A DNA stretch of 10,152 bases. It comes from Phoronis ovalis (lineage: Eukaryota > Phoronida > Phoronidae). Under the pieces are notes generated by a model. The model saw only the letters and a list, made by a program, of their open reading frames with translations. It was not told the DNA's origin and made no database searches. A program made the position numbers and the translations under genes. Positions within the stretch are counted from its first letter, which is position 1; the number at the start of each line of letters is the position of its first letter. The stretch spans positions 1 to 10,152 of the forward strand of contig JAOXYB010067179.1 of the NCBI GenBank assembly GCA_028565635.1, read 5' to 3'. Shown piece by piece: positions 6,401-10,152 of the stretch.

Positions 6401-8283
6401 ATTAAAGAAGCATATACAAAATTATCATCTTCTAACGGAGGCCTAGCATTGTCAAGAGAATGCACATTACCTTGATGTTTAGATTTAATTTCCTTAAATC
6501 GATTGGTTTTAGGATTGAAAGAGCCAGAAAGGTCACAAGAATTAACAGACAGTTTTTCAGCAGGTGTCTTAATTCATTATGATTTTAATGATATTGTTTA
6601 CCACTTGGTAAAGGCAGCATAATGTAACTGTGATATATTGCCTTGTACTGTTTAGATTCCTTTGCCCTGAAACTAGGTAATTTTCTTGCCAACATATGTT
6701 TTGGCATTTTGTTTGGAAGAGTTTTCTTACAAGGAATACTAAACTTTATTCCACAAGTACATTTCTCCAAAAATATTACCAGAAAACTGTTTCGTTGACT
6801 ACAACATAGGGGTTTGCAAATACATAGTGACTAACTGACCTTCTTAGCTTCTTTCATCACCCACCATTCATATCCTCTGTTATAATTTTCGTCCCACGAA
6901 TTGTGCATATGAGATGCCTCAGTACCCTCTGCAAAAGAACAAAAAACGACTTTAGTTAAGAATGTTTGGCAGTGGCTGGGCAATGTAAATATTACCTGCA
7001 TATGGAACTATGCCTCAGTTCATGAGTTCATCCGATTTCCTCATAAACACATGCGTTTTGCATTTTTCATTTTAGAGAACATCTTGCACAGTTTTATCTT
7101 ATTTATATAATGTAAAATAATATGTTTGTTTGAAGAAGACATAGTCATGCTTTTCCTGCCAGTGTAGGAGAATATTCCTCTTGACAAACATTCACCCTTA
7201 CAAAGCTATAAAATAGCTATAAATCCTTCTTTCCATTTTTAGTTAGTACCTGTACTCTGAGCATCGCCACCAATTTCAACTTTAAGAATATGCAAGGATG
7301 CACCAAACTTTGGCTAAAAGAAAGAATAGAATTAAAGCTAACAAAAAACAATTGAGAAATTACAAATGTTAACCACTCATAGGAAGTAGATCATTTATAA
7401 CACTTGATAATGTTATCCAAGCCTGTCCATAGGCTAAGGCAGGACTACTTACAGAATTAAAGATTTAATAATATATATATATTGATAGTAGTTTGATATT
7501 GATAGGCCTATTTATAACTACAGAAATAGAAACTAATGACTCAGACTGGATTCTATTGGATATATATCATTGCAATATGAATATTTACTTTTATTGATTC
7601 GATCTTCATTAAATATACTTACTGTGAAGAGGTAATCAAGAATTTCATTCCTTTGTTGTTCAGGATAAGTTACCAATAATTTAGATGTAGCCTAAAACGA
7701 TCATAACAAATGAGCCTTGTATTATTATTTTTGGAAAAAAATTATCTTACTTTACAAGGTAGTTAGTTTTTATACAGTATGAATTACAAATGTTATCACA
7801 GAGTCATAATATTATTAGAAATTATATAATTATAATAATATTATGACTGTGTGATTAATTTGTAAATACAAATTATAATGACGGAATTTTGTTCAGGATC
7901 TACCGGTGTAAGGTCAATTACAGTAAATAAGAGAAGTGTTGTTAATTTTTAGTTCTATTTTGCAAATAAATTGTGCGATCAGATCAGATACCCGATAGGC
8001 ACATGACGGTAGTCCTGCATGCATGACCCTACTATACAACCTACTCACTGTCCTACTGTACATCACACGACTGCAGAACTGAGTAAAACGCACGTGATTT
8101 ACAGCAGTTACCCGTTCAAAAACTTACGCCGCCTCCACTTATAGCTCCAATGCCATCAAATGTTCTACCCAAACCACCAGAGTCATCGATTGCAACCTGT
8201 GAGACAACTAATTTGATGAATAACAAAGAAAGCGGCAGAACTTTTAGCAGTCGATAATAGCACTTCCTAATAGGAGCAGCCAT
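364..8283 (-). CDS. GALC: Galactocerebrosidase (galactosylceramidase, GH59), 5' 13 coding exons; 3' part outside window
   Basis: Lysosomal enzyme that removes galactose from galactosylceramide and psychosine. The 13 exons join (156+69+64+89+165+39+128+118+38+125+140+90+96 = 1317 nt) into 439 uninterrupted codons, against about 670-685 residues for whole mammalian GALC. Seen in the translation: a hydrophobic signal peptide at about residues 12-28; [20 protein letters not shown] (33-52); KVEIGGD (86-92); [12 protein letters not shown] (136-147); IWNERSYN (182-189) with the acid/base Glu185; LWSSEDYS (256-263) with the nucleophile Glu260; EEPWSGHY (313-320); AHTTQFT (331-337); and CVRP (384-387). 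By comparison with the mammalian structure, Thr96, Trp138, Asn184, Trp293 and Arg386 match galactose-binding residues, and Cys273/Cys384 match a known disulfide. The TIM barrel and the start of the beta-sandwich are present; the lectin-like domain is not in the window. Every exon junction keeps frame. Identification is by recalled family similarity, not a database search. Confidence 0.95.
755..844 (-). CDS. GALC: GALC coding exon 12
   Basis: Encodes [18 protein letters not shown] and [10 protein letters not shown] (378-407), matching vertebrate SHKHSKCIRPFLPYFNVS ... FVLKGSF. Cys384 and Arg386 align with the mammalian disulfide partner and substrate-binding arginine. The acceptor is T-rich (TTTTTTTTAG) and the donor GTAAGT; both ends are phase 0. 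Confidence 0.92.
845..1653 (-). other. GALC intron 11 (809 bp)
   Basis: Lies between exons 11 and 12, with donor GTAAGA and acceptor TTTTTTTTAG. The 5' third is dominated by the 43 bp minisatellite; 845-1237 shows nothing recognisable. Confidence 0.85.
1238..1620. repeat. 43 bp minisatellite in intron 11
   Basis: Three almost identical 43 bp units lie at 1492-1534, 1535-1577 and 1578-1620 (plus strand begins GGATAGATGGACATATTGAT; unit 3 has one change). A diverged 43 bp unit lies at 1449-1491, and further degenerate units at about 1238-1277, 1278-1321 and 1322-1366 are separated by a decayed stretch. Homogeneity rises toward exon 11, which suggests recent expansion at that end. The unit has no TAA, TAG or TGA on the minus strand. 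Confidence 0.95.
1654..1793 (-). CDS. GALC: GALC coding exon 11: start of the beta-sandwich domain
   Basis: Two bases complete Ala331, then [22 protein letters not shown] and NFTLIIETM (332-377). It is about four residues longer than the human segment, in the loop before KGGSY and just before the NFT sequon. The acceptor follows a run of 12 T (minus strand) and reads TTTGAAG; the donor is GTAAGA, phase 0. Downstream the minus-strand frame stays open across the 43 bp minisatellite. Confidence 0.93.
1794..3015 (-). other. GALC intron 10 (1222 bp), GC-AG type
   Basis: The donor is GCGAGT after CAG; the acceptor reads TTTGAAG after 12 T. It contains a MITE-like element at about 2090-2275. The remainder is AT-rich with no recognisable feature; the small ORF at 2687-2923 is not supported as coding. 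Confidence 0.85.
2090..2275. mobile_element. Candidate small MITE with ATAAGGAAGG inverted ends
   Basis: ATAAGGAAGGACT at 2099-2111 is matched in reverse by AGCCCTTCCTTAT at 2254-2266 (12 of 13). Inner inverted repeats (TATTGATAGT near 2133, ACTATCAATA near 2191) lie in between, so about 168 bp could fold back on itself. No clear target duplication is visible. The left part is related to a sequence in intron 2. Confidence 0.5.
3016..3140 (-). CDS. GALC: GALC coding exon 10, ending at a non-canonical GC splice donor
   Basis: One base completes Ser289, then [30 protein letters not shown] and SPIWIT (290-330), and it ends with the first base of codon 331. Trp293 aligns with an active-site tryptophan. 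The acceptor is TTTTAG. The donor reads CAG then GCGAGT. The nearby GT four bases downstream would break the frame with exon 11, whereas the GC donor gives Ala331 as in vertebrate VSAHTTQF. Confidence 0.93.
3422..3459 (-). CDS. GALC: GALC coding exon 9: small exon
   Basis: A 38 nt exon encoding [12 protein letters not shown] (277-288) plus two bases of Ser289, matching vertebrate ILNQNYINGYMTS with Tyr replaced by Met. The acceptor is TTTATAG. The donor GTTGGT is poor, but the AG+T junction with exon 10 rebuilds the expected Ser. Confidence 0.92.
3711..3912 (-). repeat. Exon 8-derived tandem array, distal block
   Basis: Minus-strand units at about 3870-3912 (second half of the split unit), 3824-3869, 3777-3823 and 3711-3760, plus a partial unit at 3761-3776. 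Each follows the pattern CAGGAGCnGGTGCTGGGCTA, then GGGTAAGAACATTAACA. GTAAG donor-like steps are kept at 3887-3883, 3800-3796 and 3735-3731 and broken in the unit 3824-3869. The last unit again contains CACATTTAATGA (3722-3711), as in exon 8 (4642-4631). Confidence 0.85.
3913..4479. mobile_element. hAT-type non-autonomous transposon (567 bp) with 8 bp target duplication
   Basis: The left end CAGGCATGGGAAAATG and the inverse of the right end CAGGCATGGGGAATC share a 10 bp perfect terminal inverted repeat of hAT style. Flanking 8-mers are CACCTGTT (3905-3912) and CACCTGTC (4480-4487), 7 of 8 identical, the duplication length typical of hAT. Subterminal ATCGGATATTT motifs occur near both ends (3940-3950, 4413-4423), with ATCGGAG at 4002 and 4434 and an inverted copy at 4443-4449; these could be transposase-binding repeats. 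No transposase ORF is present, so it would depend on an autonomous relative. Removing it with one 8-mer rejoins a normal array unit. Confidence 0.88.
4480..4625 (-). repeat. Exon 8-derived tandem array, proximal block (includes the end of exon 8)
   Basis: The founder unit at 4585-4625 is the coding tail of exon 8 (GAGCWGR) plus its real donor. It is followed on the minus strand by units at 4539-4584 and 4492-4538 and a half unit at 4480-4491, cut by the hAT-type insertion. Donor-like GTAAG is kept at 4555-4551 and 4509-4505. Confidence 0.85.
4603..4720 (-). CDS. GALC: GALC coding exon 8: catalytic nucleophile; its tail founds a tandem repeat
   Basis: One base completes Gly237, then [13 protein letters not shown] (238-250), [10 protein letters not shown] (256-265) with nucleophile Glu260, and GAGCWGR (270-276) with Cys273. 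This matches vertebrate AHYPGTHS ... LWSSEDFS ... GAGCWGR. The acceptor is TTTTTAG and the donor GTAAGA; it ends in phase 0. The last 23 bases and the donor are the first unit of the degenerate array that fills much of intron 8. Confidence 0.95.
5007..5134 (-). CDS. GALC: GALC coding exon 7
   Basis: Encodes residues 195-236 plus two bases of Gly237. [18 protein letters not shown] and the end KSVDFIG match vertebrate ILRKML, VKIIASD and VVDVIG. The acceptor is TTTTCAG and the donor GTAAGG; it ends in phase 2. Confidence 0.93.
5135..5683 (-). other. GALC intron 6 (549 bp)
   Basis: Donor GTAACA, acceptor TTTTCAG. I recognise nothing in it. The open frame at 5098-5334 on the plus strand overlaps exon 7 on the opposite strand and is not supported. 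Confidence 0.8.
5684..5722 (-). CDS. GALC: GALC coding exon 6: small exon with the catalytic acid/base
   Basis: A 39 nt exon encoding [13 protein letters not shown] (182-194). WNER carries Asn184 and Glu185, the acid/base glutamate of GH59. The acceptor is TTTCAG and the donor GTAACA, both phase 0. Skipping it would keep the frame but remove the catalytic residue. Confidence 0.93.
5723..6164 (-). other. GALC intron 5 (442 bp)
   Basis: Donor GTGAGT, acceptor TTTCAG. Plain AT-rich sequence apart from two GATATCTAG copies about 38 bp apart (near 5884 and 5922). Confidence 0.8.
6165..6329 (-). CDS. GALC: GALC coding exon 5: core barrel segment
   Basis: The longest exon here (55 codons, residues 127-181). 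RNPNI is followed by [12 protein letters not shown] and ends in LTIDYVG, closely following vertebrate GALC. Trp138 aligns with an active-site tryptophan. The NLT sequon near residue 175 is a possible N-glycosylation site. The acceptor is TTTTCAG and the donor GTGAGT; both ends are phase 0. Confidence 0.95.
6330..6839 (-). other. GALC intron 4 (510 bp)
   Basis: Donor GTCAGT, acceptor TTTTCAG. Most of it is occupied by a coding-like but interrupted stretch on the minus strand at 6391-6785. Confidence 0.8.
6391..6785 (-). pseudogene. Possible broken coding fragment inside intron 4 (unrecognised)
   Basis: Two consecutive minus-strand open stretches lie in different frames. The upstream one (about 6785-6585) includes [11 protein letters not shown] and [20 protein letters not shown] and ends at TAA. 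The downstream one (6573-6391, 60 codons) includes [15 protein letters not shown] and [17 protein letters not shown]. Both have a protein-like mix of polar and charged residues, and a stop plus a frame change separate them. It could be a decayed transposon or retrocopy remnant, or chance. I do not recognise the protein. Confidence 0.25.
6840..6928 (-). CDS. GALC: GALC coding exon 4
   Basis: Begins with two bases that complete Glu97, then encodes GTEASHMHN ... [14 protein letters not shown] (98-126), matching the vertebrate GTEPSHMHY ... FRGYEWWLMKEAKK segment. The acceptor is TTTTGCAG and the donor GTCAGT; it ends in phase 0. Confidence 0.93.
6929..7249 (-). other. GALC intron 3 (321 bp)
   Basis: Donor GTACTA, acceptor TTTTGCAG. 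Nothing recognisable. Confidence 0.8.
7250..7313 (-). CDS. GALC: GALC coding exon 3
   Basis: Encodes [20 protein letters not shown] and T (residues 76-96) plus the first base of codon 97. KVEIGGD is strongly conserved in GALC, and Thr96 aligns with the galactose-contacting threonine of the mammalian enzyme. The acceptor is TTTTAG. The donor GTACTA is weak, but the phase-1 junction with exon 4 restores the expected protein. Confidence 0.92.
7314..7622 (-). other. GALC intron 2 (309 bp)
   Basis: Donor GTAAGT, acceptor TTTTAG. Holds the second copy of the dispersed repeat seen in intron 10. Confidence 0.8.
7421..7508. repeat. Second copy of the intron 10 dispersed repeat
   Basis: GCCTGTCCATAGGCTAAGGC, then AGGACTACTT and, after about 30 bp, TATATATTGATAG, parallels 2091-2140 (GCCTGTCTATAAGG, AGGACTAATC, TATATTGATAG) in the same orientation and order. 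The inverted right end is not visible here, so this copy is truncated or diverged. Confidence 0.45.
7623..7691 (-). CDS. GALC: GALC coding exon 2
   Basis: Encodes residues 53-75 ([16 protein letters not shown], then ILDYLFT), matching the vertebrate segment that begins ATSRLLVNYPE and ends ILDYLF. The acceptor is TTTTAG and the donor GTAAGT; both ends are phase 0. Confidence 0.93.
7784..7865. repeat. Near-perfect AT-rich hairpin in intron 1
   Basis: The left arm at 7784-7817 (TTACAAATGTTATCACAGAG and on to ATTATTA) pairs with the right arm at 7833-7865, with only a few mismatches and a one-base bulge. The loop is about 15 bases. A second palindrome, AATTTGTAAATACAAATT, overlaps the right end at 7858-7875. 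It could be a foldback MITE or a structured RNA element of the intron; no target duplication is clear. Confidence 0.7.
8091..8096. promoter_or_regulatory. CACGTG E-box near the GALC start (CLEAR-like candidate)
   Basis: The palindrome CACGTG lies in intron 1, 31-36 bases past the exon 1 donor; on the minus strand it reads TCACGTGC. In vertebrates, MiT/TFE factors control many lysosomal genes through GTCACGTGAC-type sites near the transcription start. A six-base match can occur by chance, so this rests on position and gene function only. Confidence 0.35.
8128..8283 (-). CDS. GALC: GALC coding exon 1: start codon, signal peptide, first barrel strand
   Basis: Encodes residues 1-52 and ends in phase 0. 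The ATG has A at -3 and G at +4, a strong initiation context. An in-frame TAG lies upstream at 8337-8335 with no in-frame ATG between, which fixes this start. Residues 12-28 are hydrophobic ([16 protein letters not shown]) after a basic N-terminus, as expected for a cleaved secretory signal, with cleavage probably near VVSQ. The mature part, [20 protein letters not shown], is the diagnostic N-terminal motif of GALC. The donor is GTAAGT. Confidence 0.93.
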
Positions 8284-8305
8284 TTTGATGCAGTATTCGG
8301 TACAT
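8267..8305 (-). other. Short upstream ORF overlapping the GALC start codon
   Basis: ATG at 8305-8303 opens 12 codons ([12 protein letters not shown]) and stops at TAG 8269-8267, overlapping the GALC start in another frame. It matters only if transcription begins upstream of 8305, which the sequence does not show. Confidence 0.4.
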
Positions 8306-10152
8306 GTCCGGTAGAGGGCGTTAATTAAACTAACCTAAAATTTAGCACAAAGATGATTTGGAAGCATATTTTTTAAAGAAAAAATGCATAATTGCGGATT
8401 TAACAGCAGTTGAACATAATTCGAGAGTTTAGCATTCCGTCCACTTTAAAGTAAAAAGAAAATAACTTGGTAGGCTGGTTAGAAATTCTCTGTGCAAACT
8501 ATAAAAAGAAGGTCGGATTACTTTATACCCAGGTTTCGTTCAGTTGCGTTTGGCAGGTAATTGTGGATAGCCTTCGATGTCACTACGGAATGAACTGTTA
8601 AGACACATGTATTTCCATCGTTGATGGTATTCTATGCATCATAAAACAAACACTCTAAGATTTAGTATTTTGGTATATAATAATTCGTATACCGTATTAA
8701 TTAATTTAAAGCAAATAAATCTCTTTAAAAATAATTCTTACGATATATTTTATGTGGGTGGATTATAGGATTATTATACATGCAAAAGTTTGGGTATTTC
8801 GAATTCATCGACCTGATTCAGTTTTATCCATCGACCTTTTTATTGGTTGTATATGTCGCATCCGTTTTGTGTGTTTATGTTCATACGTATTCAGGTAGCA
8901 CACAACAGTGCAAGTCCCATCCAACGCAATGTTAAATGAACGATTTCAAATATATTTGTTAAAAAAAACGAAACATTAAGCACCAATTTCTCTCTCGGTC
9001 CAGTTTCATAACATATATCTTAGGAAATCCGATCTATTTACCCCCCAACAGCCGTACAGATTTCGAGATATTTGCCAAACTGAAATTGAACTCCCTTGGA
9101 GATTTCTCCGATCCGAACCTGGAGTTACTTGAACTTGACCTCTCGTACGCGAACTGATACGAGGTCATGTGATGCGCCCAGAGATTTTCGTTAATTTCAC
9201 AAGCAACAGCTATCAATTCTTGTTCAAAAACACCCGGCCCTATATATTTTAACTATAATCCGATGGATTTCTGTCCAGCGAGACACACCTCTACACCCCC
9301 TAATTTTTTTTTAGGAACTATCCGAGGCTAGCACAGATCAAGCTTACTGAGTAGTGCTACGTTCAAGTATGTTATGTTTTGATAGGAACAGGCCTCACCT
9401 AATAAAACGTTCAGCATAACTACGAAATTTAAAATCAGTTACCAGTATAACAGCTGGCTATTAAATAAATCTGAAGCGATGTAAAGATAAAAAAATAAGT
9501 ATATATTGAAGAAATAATATTAAAAACAGCTTTAACAATTTACGTCCTGCACTTGGTTATCAAAAATAAATGTCTGCTATAGTTTCATTTCTAAGAAATG
9601 TTGGGAAAGCCCAAAGTTTCGCGTGGTTAGTTACAGGTTATGTTTATACCAATTCGGCTCTAAGGAAAGTGTTGCGTGCAAATAACATCAACGAAACAAG
9701 TAAAACAGCAGGGGTAAGAAGCATAAACTCGGATGTACAATAATGTTATCCTTTGGCCAAACTATATTAATAGCGTAAGTAAAAAAATAGTCATGCGGCA
9801 TCATATATTCAAGGTTATTCACGGTCAAATAATATAGTTTAGCCCAGGGAATAGTGTTACGGTATATATACATCCAAGTTGTACATGTATAGCAAAAGTG
9901 ATTATATACTTTATTTATTTAATAAAGTAGCATTTCTAGTTCTCTCTGACTGCTTTTTAGTTGTTAAGTATCTAAATACATGTAAGTCATGCCTATATAC
10001 AACGTTTCATTTACTACTACTGATCGATGCATTGTTTTGGGACACATCTTTTATGATAGATCTCAGATAAATAACTAGTATGTAGATCTAAATATACACT
10101 AATAGTAAAGCGGTAATTCCAATCTAGAAAATCTCTATATGTATGTATATAT
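8284..10152. other. Upstream / intergenic region without a supportable gene
   Basis: AT-rich DNA with only short ORFs that resemble nothing I know. It should contain the GALC promoter and 5' UTR, but I cannot place the transcription start. A plus-strand TATAAAAAG (8500-8508) is followed by TCAGTT at 8540-8545, spaced somewhat too widely for a standard TATA/Inr pair. Positions about 9000-9330 are richer in G, C and CpG. A 9 bp arm / 5 base loop hairpin lies at 9907-9929. Confidence 0.6.
8308..8321 (+). promoter_or_regulatory. CTCF-like motif in the GALC upstream region
   Basis: CCGGTAGAGGGCGT fits the CTCF core pattern CCASYAGRKGGCRS at 12 of 14 positions. It lies 25 bases upstream of the GALC start codon. 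No conservation or occupancy data are available. Confidence 0.25.

Larger units (their letters stand above)
7692..8127 (-). other. GALC intron 1 (436 bp)
   Basis: Donor GTAAGT, acceptor TTTTAG. Contains an 82 bp hairpin at 7784-7865 and a CACGTG box close to the donor. Confidence 0.85.

Noticed and set aside
9688-10070. Small ORFs on both strands near the right edge
   Set aside because: Short, AT-driven and without recognisable motifs or splice context.
1-10152. tRNA, rRNA, CRISPR or bacterial operon features
   Set aside because: No cloverleaf with A/B boxes, rRNA motifs, direct-repeat/spacer array or Shine-Dalgarno-linked ORFs seen; spliced exons identify animal nuclear DNA.

Overview
This is AT-rich animal genomic DNA. 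It carries the 5' two-thirds of one multi-exon gene on the minus strand, a galactocerebrosidase (GALC, galactosylceramidase, glycoside hydrolase family 59). Short exons (38-165 bp) are separated by introns of about 0.3-1.2 kb. The protein clearly resembles vertebrate GALC but is divergent, and the introns are full of MITEs and minisatellites, so a non-vertebrate metazoan, probably a marine invertebrate such as a mollusc, is likely. The phylum is a guess and cannot be settled from this window.

Gene layout, right to left. The start codon is at 8283-8281 and thirteen coding exons follow: 8128-8283, 7623-7691, 7250-7313, 6840-6928, 6165-6329, 5684-5722, 5007-5134, 4603-4720, 3422-3459, 3016-3140, 1654-1793, 755-844 and 364-459. 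They join into one open frame of 439 codons (1317 nt) with no missing segment relative to vertebrate GALC. The rest of the C-terminal part (later beta-sandwich and lectin-like domain, about 230 residues in mammals) must lie beyond position 1. All the active-site residues known from mammalian GALC that fall in this part are present, including acid/base Glu185 and nucleophile Glu260. The gene is therefore probably functional.

The introns hold the unusual material. Intron 8 has a 46-47 bp tandem array whose first unit is the 3' end of exon 8 with its splice donor, so the array carries several decoy donors. A 567 bp hAT-type non-autonomous transposon with a matching 8 bp target duplication sits inside that array. 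Intron 10 uses a GC donor, confirmed by reading frame. Intron 11 has a 43 bp minisatellite that ends about 30 bp from a splice donor and has no stop in any minus frame. Intron 1 holds a near-perfect hairpin. Introns 2 and 10 share a dispersed repeat, and intron 4 holds a coding-like but broken stretch.

Right of the start codon (8284-10152) I find no supportable gene. Candidate regulatory sites near the start are a CACGTG E-box in intron 1 of this lysosomal gene, a CTCF-like motif and a short overlapping upstream ORF. Positions 9000-9330 differ in composition from their surroundings and remain unexplained.
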